Part shown: positions 44,540 through 52,128 of the stretch, piece by piece
How the letters are laid out: each line of letters starts with the position of its first letter
Position numbering within the stretch: position 1 is the stretch's first letter
Assembly: GCF_043641075.1 (NCBI RefSeq)
Contig: NZ_JBHZRC010000001.1
Location: 1,054,001-1,118,000, forward strand
Direction: 5' to 3'
Source: Bacillus_BD oryzisoli_A
GTDB taxonomy: Bacteria > Bacillota > Bacilli > Bacillales > Cytobacillaceae
Length of the DNA: 64,000 bases
Made by a program: the position numbers and the translations under genes
The notes under the pieces: model-generated
What the model saw: only the letters and a program-made list of their open reading frames with translations
What the model was told of the DNA's origin: nothing
The model's database searches: none

Positions 44540-45364
44540 TTACAGAATAGCCTCCTTCCAGCCAATAAAGCTCATCATTCTTCCGGTACTACCCTGATCT
44601 CTACGATGTGAATAGAAGTGCTCCTTATGACAACTGGTACATAGATTCGTAATTAATATATTTTCCCTTTGAACCCCTGCCTTTACGAGGAGTTCTTTAT
44701 TACATTGCTGTAGATTTAATTTATACTGATGATCACTGATTAAATTATATGGTTTTACATCGACATCTTCTAGTTTATTTTGCACTAATTTTATTACACG
44801 ATCATCAACTATATAACAATTTTCGCATATACAAGGCCCAATTGCCACAAAAATGTCATTTGAATTCAATCCTTCTGTTTTGAATGCACGAACCATTTCC
44901 TCTGCAATTCCATTTACCGTTCCTTTCCATCCTGCATGGGCAATACCAACCGCACCTGACCCAGGATGCAGGAAGTAGAGCGGAACACAATCCGCAAACA
45001 AAAGAGTCATTAACATTCCATGCTCAAACGTATAAAATCCATCAGTCTGCTTAAAGGCATTGTCATATGAATTTGCACCCATTCCTTTATCAGCTGCGGT
45101 AATTTTCTTGATTGTTATTTCATGGGTCTGCTGGGCTCCTATCCAATGCTGTATAGGAAAATCAAGCTTTTCTGCTAAAAGAAGCCGGTTTTCATATACA
45201 GACTGCTCCACATCATTTACATGAAAACCGACATTTAAACTTGAATAATCCCCGCTGCTTTTGCCGCCATTCTTTGTTGTAAATCCTACAGTTAAGTTTG
45301 GAAATTTTTGGACCCAATCATCAATAATAAAATATTCTTTTTCTTTTAATCTAAATGGATCCAT
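44540..45364 (-). CDS. ylmD: Purine nucleoside phosphorylase/laccase-domain protein YlmD (YfiH/PgeF family)
   Basis: The 274-residue protein has the Cu-oxidase_4 fold with metal-binding TLLFADCVPLYF, VGIAHAGWKGTVNG and AIGPCIC, and a C-terminal LCTSCHKEHFYSHRRDQGSTGR. Family members are variously reported to act as nucleoside phosphorylase/deaminase or peptidoglycan-editing factor. The physiological role here is uncertain. It starts the division-associated unit ahead of ylmE. Confidence 0.92.
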   Translation of the reverse strand: MDPFRLKEKEYFIIDDWVQKFPNLTVGFTTKNGGKSSGDYSSLNVGFHVNDVEQSVYENRLLLAEKLDFPIQHWIGAQQTHEITIKKITAADKGMGANSYDNAFKQTDGFYTFEHGMLMTLLFADCVPLYFLHPGSGAVGIAHAGWKGTVNGIAEEMVRAFKTEGLNSNDIFVAIGPCICENCYIVDDRVIKLVQNKLEDVDVKPYNLISDHQYKLNLQQCNKELLVKAGVQRENILITNLCTSCHKEHFYSHRRDQGSTGRMMSFIGWKEAIL

Positions 45365-45435
45365 CTCAATACCTCTTTTATTTTATTAAATTATTCTATC
45401 ACACAATGAAAACGCATCACAGTAAAAAAACATAA

Positions 45436-45705
45436 TCATGCTTCTTCTTCATTCATTTTGTACTCAGTAGTTTCTTTAAAACGGACAAGTATTACATCTT
45501 CACCTATTTTCAATATGTTCTTCCAAGGAATTACGATGTCCTCATCTTTACCAAAAAAGCCAAGTATTTTACCTGAGCCGGAAATAATGATGGCATCAAT
45601 CTTACCGGTTTGAAGATTGATTTCGATATCGCCAATATTGCCAAGCTTTTTCCCGTCAGCAACGTTTACCACATCTTTTATTTGAAATTCAGAGATTCTT
45701 ACCAT
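45436..45705 (-). CDS. ylmC: PRC-barrel protein of the YlmC/YmxH family
   Basis: The 89-residue protein consists of one PRC-barrel domain (VRISEFQIKDVVNVADGKKL; GKIDAIIISGSGKILGF). Members are found in spore formers and are often expressed in sporulation, but no function is established. ATG at 45703-45705 follows GTAGGAGTGAAGGT. It is flanked by the sigG terminator upstream and ylmD downstream. Confidence 0.85.
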   Translation of the reverse strand: MVRISEFQIKDVVNVADGKKLGNIGDIEINLQTGKIDAIIISGSGKILGFFGKDEDIVIPWKNILKIGEDVILVRFKETTEYKMNEEEA

Positions 45706-45803
45706 ACCTTCACTCCTACAGTTCGCCTTATTTATCTATATGAGCAAATGTATACGAAAAATCACTTTATCTGCATTTTCTTAGAGAAAGACTTTTTTGC
45801 GAA

Positions 45804-45832
45804 TAAAAAAGCTGCCTTTATTTGGCAGCTTT
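45804..45832 (-). terminator. Intrinsic terminator of sigG
   Basis: AAGCTGCC/GGCAGCTT (45809-45831) with a seven-base loop is followed by TTTTATTC on the minus strand. The stem overlaps the first base of the sigG stop codon. Confidence 0.85.
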
Positions 45833-46613
45833 AGCTTTGTATATTTTTATTCATTTGTTTGATTGCTGCTTTCTCCAGCCTGGAAACTTGGGCCTGAGAA
45901 ATACCAATTTCCTCTGCCACTTCCATTTGTGTTTTTCCTTGAAAAAATCGCTTTCTCAGTATCAGCTTTTCCCGTTCATTCAATCTGCGCATGCCTTCTT
46001 TTAGAGCGATTTCTTCAATCCAATTAATATCCTTATTCTTTTCATCACTCAACTGATCCATGACGAAGATCGGATCTCCTCCGTCATTATAAATCGGTTC
46101 AAATAGTGATACAGGATCTTGAATTGCATCAAGTGCAAAAACAATTTCTTCATGTGGAACATCAAGCTCTTTTGCAATTTCTTCTGCTGTTGGTTCGCGT
46201 GATGTTTTACTCATTAATCTTTCCCGTACTTGCAGCGCCTTATAAGCAATGTCTCTGAGTGATCTCGACACTCGAATCGGGTTATTATCACGCAAATAAC
46301 GTCTAATTTCTCCGATAATCATCGGAACAGCATAGGTGGAAAATTTTACGTTTTGACTTAAATCAAAATTATCAATTGATTTCATAAGTCCAATACAGCC
46401 AACTTGGAACAGATCATCAACAAACTCGCCTCGGTTATTAAATCTTTGAATCACACTTAATACGAGGCGCAGGTTTCCGTTAACGAGTTTTTCCCGTGCG
46501 GATATGTCCCCTTCTTGTTGCATTTGCTTAAAAAGCAATCTCATTTCTTCGTTCTTTAATACTGGAAGCTTTGATGTGTCAACACCGCAAATTTCTACTT
46601 TGTTTCGCGTCAA
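45831..46613 (-). CDS. sigG: Forespore sigma factor SigG
   Basis: The 260-residue late-forespore sigma factor begins (M)TRNKVEICGVDTSKLPVLKN and has complete sigma-70 regions 2 (LFQVGCIGLMKSIDNFD), 3 (SRSLRDIAYKALQVRERL) and 4 (MEVAEEIGISQAQVSRLEK). It has no cleaved pro-sequence. The frame is open to 46685, but TTG 46611-46613 follows AAGGAGG and gives exactly the B. subtilis length. The ribosome binding site is part of a hairpin, and a SigF-like promoter lies upstream. sigE lies 159 bp upstream. Confidence 0.97.
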   Translation of the reverse strand: MTRNKVEICGVDTSKLPVLKNEEMRLLFKQMQQEGDISAREKLVNGNLRLVLSVIQRFNNRGEFVDDLFQVGCIGLMKSIDNFDLSQNVKFSTYAVPMIIGEIRRYLRDNNPIRVSRSLRDIAYKALQVRERLMSKTSREPTAEEIAKELDVPHEEIVFALDAIQDPVSLFEPIYNDGGDPIFVMDQLSDEKNKDINWIEEIALKEGMRRLNEREKLILRKRFFQGKTQMEVAEEIGISQAQVSRLEKAAIKQMNKNIQS

Positions 46614-46622
46614 TCCATTTCC

Positions 46623-46635
46623 CTCCTTACAGGAG
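46623..46635 (-). promoter_or_regulatory. Hairpin sequestering the sigG ribosome binding site
   Basis: On the minus strand CTCCT-GTA-AGGAG forms a 5-bp stem whose 3' arm is the Shine-Dalgarno sequence of sigG. The gene also uses the weak start TTG. Both would lower translation, as described for B. subtilis sigG. Confidence 0.65.
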
Positions 46636-46651
46636 TTGCTGTACAAAAAAC

Positions 46652-46679
46652 AGTATCTCCCCCGTAAGGAAAAATATGC
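46652..46679 (-). promoter_or_regulatory. Possible SigF/SigG-type promoter of sigG
   Basis: GCATA (46675-46679) and GGAGATACT (46652-46660) on the minus strand are 14 bp apart. The -10 matches the SigF pattern GGnrAnAnT exactly and the -35 fits GYATA. In B. subtilis sigG is transcribed in the forespore from such a promoter. Confidence 0.55.
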
Positions 46680-46772
46680 ACGCATGGAAACAAGCGAAAA
46701 TAATCAAAGCAGAAAAAAACCTAACAAACCTTGGGAATCATCCCTATTCTTTGGTAAGAAAAATTTTTTTCG

Positions 46773-47492
46773 TTACACCATTTTGTTAAATTCCTTTTTC
46801 AATCTTTTAATAATTCGCTTTTCTAAACGTGAGATATAGGATTGCGATATTCCCAGCATATCAGCAACATCTTTTTGTGTTTTTTCTTCACCTGTACCTA
46901 GACCAAAACGCAGCTCCATTATTTGTTTTTCTCGATCTGAGAGCTGATGCAGGGCATTTAATAATAGTTTTTTATCCACACTTGCTTCTAAATCCTTTGT
47001 AATGATATCCTCGTCTGTGCCAAGCACATCGGAAAGGAGCAGCTCATTGCCATCCCAATCAATATTAAGTGGTTCATCAAATGATACTTCCGAGCGAATT
47101 TTGTTGTTTCTCCGTAAGTACATGAGTATCTCATTTTCAATGCACCGTGATGCATATGTAGCAAGTTTAATTTTCTTTTCTGGATTAAATGTATTTACCG
47201 CTTTAATTAAACCAATGGTACCGATACTGATTAAGTCCTCAATGTTAATGCCAGTATTTTCAAATTTCCTTGCGATATAAACAACCAACCTCAGGTTGCG
47301 TTCAATTAGAATTGACCTTGCGGCTTTATCACCAGTTGGGAGTTTTTCAATCAACAGTGCTTCCTCTTCCTTATTTAAAGGAGGCGGTAATGCTTCACTT
47401 CCGCCAATATAGTAGGTTTCATCGGCTTTTAAGCCCAGTTTAAACAATAGCTTATACCAATAATACGCGAGGCGCAGCTTGAATTTTTTCAT
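46773..47492 (-). CDS. sigE: Mother-cell sigma factor SigE (pro-form)
   Basis: The 239-residue precursor has a basic amphipathic pro-sequence of about 27 residues (MKKFKLRLAYYWYKLLFKLG) that tethers pro-SigE to the membrane until SpoIIGA removes it, followed by regions 2 to 4 (LISIGTIGLIKAVNTFNPEKK; DVADMLGISQSYISRLEKR). Two adjacent ATGs (47495, 47492) follow AAAGGAGG; the second gives the B. subtilis length. Unlike B. subtilis, about 370 bp of repeat DNA separates it from spoIIGA. Confidence 0.97.
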   Translation of the reverse strand: MKKFKLRLAYYWYKLLFKLGLKADETYYIGGSEALPPPLNKEEEALLIEKLPTGDKAARSILIERNLRLVVYIARKFENTGINIEDLISIGTIGLIKAVNTFNPEKKIKLATYASRCIENEILMYLRRNNKIRSEVSFDEPLNIDWDGNELLLSDVLGTDEDIITKDLEASVDKKLLLNALHQLSDREKQIMELRFGLGTGEEKTQKDVADMLGISQSYISRLEKRIIKRLKKEFNKMV

Positions 47493-47547
47493 CATTATTC
47501 CTCCTTTTGGCGGTTGATTAATATCATTTTGACTCTGTTTAGCTTGG

Positions 47548-47680
47548 TTGTTGATTTCCGTTCCAGGCACTTCGCTTTCCGCGGGCGACCGCCGAGCCTC
47601 CTCGACACTTCGTGTCTGCGGGGTCTCGACTGTCCCGCTTCTCCCGCAGGAGTCTCCGTGGCTTCCACTTCAATCAACAA
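47548..47680 (+). repeat. MITE-like GC-rich repeat between sigE and spoIIGA
   Basis: A 133-bp segment has 9-bp terminal inverted repeats TTGTTGATT (47548-47556) and AATCAACAA (47672-47680). The interior is GC-rich, unlike its neighbours, and contains CACTTCGCTTTCCGCGGG and CCCGCAGGAGTCTCCG, sequences I recognise as a dispersed repeat in many Bacillus genomes. A GACAC-TTC-GTGTC hairpin is near the centre (47604-47616). It encodes nothing credible. Confidence 0.65.
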
Positions 47681-47741
47681 ACTGGTGACCGATTTTAACA
47701 TTGTTGATAACCACAGCCTAGCTAGAAACAGGATTCCATGG

Positions 47742-47884
47742 TCAAGCCGGCTCCGCTTTTCTGTGTCCAGCTCCGCCGGCTAGGGGCTCGAGTCATTAGC
47801 TGTCCCGATGATGAGGTTAAAGAACAACCTCACCCTCGGGCCATCTTATGCTTGTCGCCCCTGTTCAAGCCGGCTCCGCTTTTC
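47742..47884 (+). repeat. Structured repeat element, copy 2 (five-stem hairpin)
   Basis: A 20-bp exact direct repeat (47742-47761, 47865-47884) flanks stems P1 47775-47781/47868-47874, P2 47782-47787/47857-47862, P3 47794-47799/47845-47850 (one mismatch), P4 47804-47808/47836-47840 and P5 47813-47818/47826-47831, with loop AAAGAAC (47819-47825). It has the same plan as 3164-3312, including a five-base bulge between the 3' arms of P1 and P2. Its right direct repeat forms the last codons of spoIIGA. Confidence 0.82.
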
Positions 47885-48791
47885 GTATTCCATTGAGCAT
47901 TTTTGGGTGGACGATGCATTGGAAGCTGTCATCTGAGGATAGTTCCTGCATCGTAAAGGATACCAGGCCTTTATTTACTTGAATGGTTTCTCCGTTTTGC
48001 GTAATCATGATTTGCTCTGGCTTGATGGCAATAATTAATTGATGTTCCTTTCCTAGCACTTTATATGGAATAACTCTCATACAGCTTTCCCACTCTGGTG
48101 CCAATGGTTTATTACCTAGAATCACTTGTTCTGCGCTTAATGCTACCTCCCTTAAATCCTCTGGAAGCTCCTCAATTATTTTTTTTACGGATACAAACAT
48201 AACCGGTGACTTTGATATTGGGTCATATAACTGATTGCCGCTGTCTACAAGTCCCGTAAAACGATATGATTTACCGCCCAAAACAATTTCGAGAAGCACC
48301 TTCTGGTTGTATTGAATTTTCGCCACTTCAATTCGCTCAAAATTACGTCTAGAAAACTGCCACGCTAATGGAAAGCCAAGGACAACAAACAGCCAGCTAA
48401 TCGGGTCACCAAAACCTTTTACACTTGCCAACAAAACGGATGATGAAAGTTTCATATCAAATTGAATAAAATAATGTATGCCCATTAATGAGCCGCCAAC
48501 AAGAAAGGTAGTCAAATAAAATGTCATAAGTCCGCTGATAAAATATTTAAATCTCTTATAACCGAAAACAGTTAAAATCATGATGACTGAAAACAATAAT
48601 TTAACGATTGGGTGACCTGAAAAGGTACTCAATGGTGTAATCATTAAAATGATAATAAGTGAACCGATCAACCCTCCTAAAAGAAGTCTCCAATAACGGA
48701 AATCCCTTTTTAACACCAGGGCAGTTAAATAAAGAAGGAGGCTATCAAAAAAGAAATTTAATAACCATATAATATCTAAATAAACTGCCAA
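47865..48791 (-). CDS. spoIIGA: Pro-SigE processing aspartic protease SpoIIGA
   Basis: The 308-residue protein has five N-terminal membrane segments (about 1-145) and a C-terminal pepsin-like protease half domain with catalytic LVDSGNQLYD (Asp183). It cleaves pro-SigE in the mother cell after activation by forespore SpoIIR. TTG start at 48789-48791 follows AAAGGAGG. The last five residues (KAEPA) and the TGA stop lie in the direct repeat of the structured element, so the native C-terminus was probably altered by the insertion. Confidence 0.95.
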   Translation of the reverse strand: MAVYLDIIWLLNFFFDSLLLYLTALVLKRDFRYWRLLLGGLIGSLIIILMITPLSTFSGHPIVKLLFSVIMILTVFGYKRFKYFISGLMTFYLTTFLVGGSLMGIHYFIQFDMKLSSSVLLASVKGFGDPISWLFVVLGFPLAWQFSRRNFERIEVAKIQYNQKVLLEIVLGGKSYRFTGLVDSGNQLYDPISKSPVMFVSVKKIIEELPEDLREVALSAEQVILGNKPLAPEWESCMRVIPYKVLGKEHQLIIAIKPEQIMITQNGETIQVNKGLVSFTMQELSSDDSFQCIVHPKMLNGIRKAEPA

Positions 48792-48828
48792 TCGGTTTCC
48801 TCCTTTATCTATTAATCTGTTACAAAAA

Positions 48829-48862
48829 AGTATACATTACATTGATTGATGAAGTGTGTCAC
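48829..48862 (-). promoter_or_regulatory. Spo0A-type spoIIG promoter with 22-bp spacer
   Basis: GTGACA (48857-48862) and TATACT (48829-48834) on the minus strand match SigA boxes but are 22 bp apart. This is the unusual spacing known for the Spo0A-activated spoIIG promoter of B. subtilis. It lies 38 bp upstream of the spoIIGA start. Confidence 0.7.
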
Positions 48863-48907
48863 TTTCTGGTTATAAAAAAGCAGAGATTTTCCCTATTCCC
48901 AACGCTT

Positions 48908-48914
48908 TTTGTCA
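48908..48914 (-). promoter_or_regulatory. Possible Spo0A box upstream of spoIIGA
   Basis: TGACAAA on the minus strand matches the 0A box TGNCGAA at six of seven positions. It is about 46 bp upstream of the -35 box, consistent with the distal Spo0A site at spoIIG. Confidence 0.4.
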
Positions 48915-49005
48915 CTCATTTATCTAACTTTCAACACCATCTATATACAAAAACCAGGCCTTTTCCCTTATCTACCACCGCTTTAATAGAAACCCCACAG
49001 CTTGC

Positions 49006-49054
49006 AAAAATAAGAAAAAGGCATAGCCTGCGGCTATGCCTTTTTCTTATTTTT
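49006..49054. terminator. Long perfect terminator after ftsZ
   Basis: A 23-bp perfect stem with a TGC loop has the GC core GGCATAGCC/GGCTATGCC and A/T-rich outer arms, giving a T-run in both directions. It ends two bases after the ftsZ stop and separates ftsAZ from spoIIGA. Confidence 0.93.
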
Positions 49055-49056
49055 AT

Positions 49057-50202
49057 TTATCTTCTTCTATTACGATTTCTAAGGAAGGTTGGGATATCAA
49101 GAACATCCTCACCTTGACCCTGCTGCGGCGCACTTACTCTTGGCTGCTCTACAGGAGGCTCTTCTCTTTTGGGTTCCCTTTTTACTGTATTGGCAGCAGG
49201 CTTTTGTTGTTGACCAAAGGAAGGTCTTAACGGCTTTGCTTGCACAACTTCTTCATTAAAACCAGTTGCAATAACAGTTACAACGATTTCATCTTTTAAA
49301 TTGTCATTAATAACTGAACCAAAAATCATATTTACTTCTTGGTCTGAAGCACTTGCAACGATATCTGCTGCTTCCTGTACTTCATAAAGACTTAAATTCG
49401 AACCACCAGTAATATTTAATAATACGCCCTGCGCACCATCAATGGATGTTTCAAGTAATGGGGATGAAATGGATTTCTTTGCCGCTTCGGCAGCTCGATT
49501 TTCTCCTGAAGCCACACCGATTCCCATCAAAGCGGAGCCTTTATTTGACATAATTGTTTTCACATCAGCGAAGTCAAGGTTAATCAAACCAGGTACTGCA
49601 ATCAAGTCAGATATACCTTGAACCCCTTGACGAAGAACGTTATCCGCTTCTCTAAATGCCTCAAGCATTGGAGTGCTTTTATCTACAATCTCAAGGAGAC
49701 GATCATTCGGAATCACAATTAATGTATCGACAGATTCCTTCATACAGGAAATTCCGCCAGTAGCCTGTGTAGCCCTTTTTCTACCTTCAAATGTAAATGG
49801 TCTTGTTACAACACCAACAGTTAACGCACCTAAATCCCTTGCGATTTGTGCAATTACAGGGGCTGCACCAGTACCAGTTCCGCCACCCATACCTGCTGTA
49901 ACAAACACCATATCAGCACCCTTTAATGCTTCTTCAATTTGCTCTTTACTTTCTTCAGCAGCTTTTTTTCCTACTTCTGGATTGGCGCCAGCACCAAGTC
50001 CTCTTGTTAATTTACCGCCAATTTGCATTTTCACTTCTGCCTTTGAGAGATTCAATGCTTGGGCATCGGTATTAACTGCAATAAATTCTACACCTTGAAC
50101 ACCATGCTCTATCATACGGTTAACGGCATTATTCCCACCACCGCCAACCCCTATAACCTTTATCGTCGCTAGTGCCTCTACATTTGATTCAAATTCCAGC
50201 AT
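49057..50202 (-). CDS. ftsZ: Cell division tubulin homologue FtsZ
   Basis: The 381-residue GTPase has the tubulin signature GMGGGTGTGAAPV (GGGTGTG at 106-112), the T7 loop NLDFADVKTIMSNKG, a disordered linker from about 318, and the conserved C-terminal peptide DVLDIPTFLRNRN followed by a basic tail that binds FtsA and SepF. It polymerises into the Z ring. It lies 85 bp downstream of ftsA and is followed by a strong terminator. bpr, present after ftsZ in B. subtilis, is absent. Confidence 0.98.
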   Translation of the reverse strand: MLEFESNVEALATIKVIGVGGGGNNAVNRMIEHGVQGVEFIAVNTDAQALNLSKAEVKMQIGGKLTRGLGAGANPEVGKKAAEESKEQIEEALKGADMVFVTAGMGGGTGTGAAPVIAQIARDLGALTVGVVTRPFTFEGRKRATQATGGISCMKESVDTLIVIPNDRLLEIVDKSTPMLEAFREADNVLRQGVQGISDLIAVPGLINLDFADVKTIMSNKGSALMGIGVASGENRAAEAAKKSISSPLLETSIDGAQGVLLNITGGSNLSLYEVQEAADIVASASDQEVNMIFGSVINDNLKDEIVVTVIATGFNEEVVQAKPLRPSFGQQQKPAANTVKREPKREEPPVEQPRVSAPQQGQGEDVLDIPTFLRNRNRRR

Positions 50203-50287
50203 GACAAATCCTCCTAATTCGTCGATATTCCTGTTAGCAGTGCATACTCGGATTGCTACATTATATCAGTCTGTTATTTCGTTATTA

Positions 50288-51571
50288 TTATTCAAAAAAG
50301 TAGCCAAAAAACTTTTTCATTTTTGAAGATACTTTTTCTTCCGGTTGTTTTTCCGGTTTTGATTTTGCCTGCGGTTGCTTTGCCGGCCTTTTCTCTTTTA
50401 CTTCATGATTGACAGAAGGAGTACTCATCTGTCTACCTTGAATTTTTGCATTTTTATACGCAAATTTAATTAAACCGACTGCAGTCGTAAAATGCGGCTC
50501 TCTAACGCCAATATAGTCAGGTATCGCAATACGAACCCTGTTTTCGAACACAACCTGTGCCAATTCAAGAATTCCAGGAGTATTTGCTACGCCGCCGGTT
50601 AGGACAAAACCACCAGGCACATCCCTTAAGCCTAAGCGATGAATTTCCGCTAGTATTAATTCAAAGATTTCTTCCAATCTAGCTTCTATAATATCACTTA
50701 ACTCTAATTGGTTAAAAGGCTGCTGCTGATCACTGCCAATAATCGGAACATTAAATACTACATCTTCGGAAGCATAATCATAAAAAGCATGTCCATATTT
50801 AATTTTTATTTTTTCTGCATCTTCAGATGAAGTACGAAGTCCAATCGATATATCTTTTGTAATATGGTCCCCTCCTACAGGAAGGACAGATGTTGCACGT
50901 AAACCGCCTTGTTCAAATAACGCAATCGTTGTTGAACCTCCGCCAATGTCTATAAGTGCTACACCAAGATTTTTTTCATCCTTTGAGAGAGCAAACGAAC
51001 CCGCTGCAAGCGGTTGTAACGTTATGTCTAATATTTCTAAACCTGCTTTTTCTACGCAGCGCAAAATATTATGTAGGATTGTCTTTGAACCTGTAATAAT
51101 GGTGCCTTCTACTTCAAGTCGAACACCGATCATGCCACGCGGATCATGAATTTCATCAAGACCATCAACAATAAACTGCTTTGGGATTACATCAATTATT
51201 TCTCTTTCCGGAGGAACCGAAACAACTTGTGCAGCCTCTAATACTCTAGCGATATCCACATCCGATATTTCCCTATTTTCACTTGATACGGCCACTACTC
51301 CGTGTGATGGCTGCAGCATGATATGATTACCTGTAATTCCAACAATCACTTGCCGAATGTCCATCCCTATCATTCTTTCAGCCTGTTCTATTGCCTTCCT
51401 AATAGAATGAACGGTTTCATCTATATCAACAATTGAACCTTTTCGTAATCCTTCAGAGGGCACATTCCCCACTCCGATAATATTTAATGCATCGTTGACC
51501 ATTTCACCTATGATTACTTTCACACTGGATGTACCGATGTCAAGGCTAACGTAAATTTCATTGCTGTTCAT
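50288..51571 (-). CDS. ftsA: Cell division protein FtsA
   Basis: The 427-residue actin-like protein anchors FtsZ to the membrane. It has the phosphate-binding segments SLDIGTSSVK and ALIDIGGGSTTIA, adenosine site VLTGGVANTPGI, a basic Pro/Lys-rich linker, and a C-terminal amphipathic targeting helix KMKKFFGYFFE. ATG 51569-51571 follows AAAGGGAGG. A 200-bp gap after sbp carries a possible SigH promoter. Confidence 0.97.
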   Translation of the reverse strand: MNSNEIYVSLDIGTSSVKVIIGEMVNDALNIIGVGNVPSEGLRKGSIVDIDETVHSIRKAIEQAERMIGMDIRQVIVGITGNHIMLQPSHGVVAVSSENREISDVDIARVLEAAQVVSVPPEREIIDVIPKQFIVDGLDEIHDPRGMIGVRLEVEGTIITGSKTILHNILRCVEKAGLEILDITLQPLAAGSFALSKDEKNLGVALIDIGGGSTTIALFEQGGLRATSVLPVGGDHITKDISIGLRTSSEDAEKIKIKYGHAFYDYASEDVVFNVPIIGSDQQQPFNQLELSDIIEARLEEIFELILAEIHRLGLRDVPGGFVLTGGVANTPGILELAQVVFENRVRIAIPDYIGVREPHFTTAVGLIKFAYKNAKIQGRQMSTPSVNHEVKEKRPAKQPQAKSKPEKQPEEKVSSKMKKFFGYFFE

Positions 51572-51729
51572 TCTATGGCACCTCCCTTTACAAATTACTG
51601 TTTGAACAACAAGTCTCTAATTTAAGTACTAATTATCATTGACGAGCAAAACCTGCTTTCTGGTTTTGAAAACAAAAGCATTTTGCATGACTGCAATTTT
51701 TGTTCGCTTTTTTTCTACATCTTAAAATT

Positions 51730-51753
51730 ATTCGTCAAAATGTAATTATTCCC
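51730..51753 (-). promoter_or_regulatory. Possible SigH promoter of ftsAZ
   Basis: GGGAATA (51747-51753) and GAAT (51730-51733) on the minus strand are 13 bp apart, resembling SigH AGGAwwT...GAAT. B. subtilis ftsAZ has a SigH promoter used at the onset of sporulation. The rest of 51572-51772 is A/T-rich with no gene seen. Confidence 0.45.
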
Positions 51754-51772
51754 TTTTTAAAATTTAATTTTT

Positions 51773-52126
51773 TTACATTTTTTCCTTATTTGTTGACCAC
51801 TTTGTTAGAAGAATCCTTCGAATTACAGCAATATTTTGAAAAAGCCTTACGCCAAATGCAAAAACTGCTGCTAAATATAAGTCTACACCAAGATGGACAC
51901 CTAGAAAAGCTAAACTTGCAGCTAAAATAATATTAAAGAAAAAGCCTGATACAAATACTTTTTCATCATAAATATTTTGCAGATGTGCTCTAATCCCCCC
52001 AAATAAAGTGTCCAACGCTGCTAGTACAGCAATCGATAAATAATTGGAATATTCAACAGGAATTTTTATATCGGCAAGGGAACCAAGAAATAGTCCTATT
52101 AGTAACCCGAGTACAGGAAGCCACAT
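51773..52126 (-). CDS. sbp: Small basic protein Sbp (DUF1290)
   Basis: The 117-residue protein has about four membrane segments, starts MWLPVLGLLIGLFLGSLADI, and contains the family motif LDTLFGGIRAHLQNIYDE. The function is unknown; the gene is conserved upstream of ftsA in Bacillaceae. It starts two bases after ylxX ends, so the DUF881 pair and sbp form one unit. Confidence 0.92.
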   Translation of the reverse strand: MWLPVLGLLIGLFLGSLADIKIPVEYSNYLSIAVLAALDTLFGGIRAHLQNIYDEKVFVSGFFFNIILAASLAFLGVHLGVDLYLAAVFAFGVRLFQNIAVIRRILLTKWSTNKEKM

Positions 52127-52128
52127 GT

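Noticed and set aside
47495..47783. Small open frames on both strands within the spoIIGA-sigE gap
   Set aside because: They are composed of repeat sequence (GC-rich hairpins), have no ribosome binding site, and are explained by the two repeat elements.
49673..50098. 141-codon plus-strand open frame opposite ftsZ
   Set aside because: It is antisense to the highly conserved FtsZ core, has no ribosome binding site and shows low-complexity Val/Pro/Ser content typical of a shadow frame.
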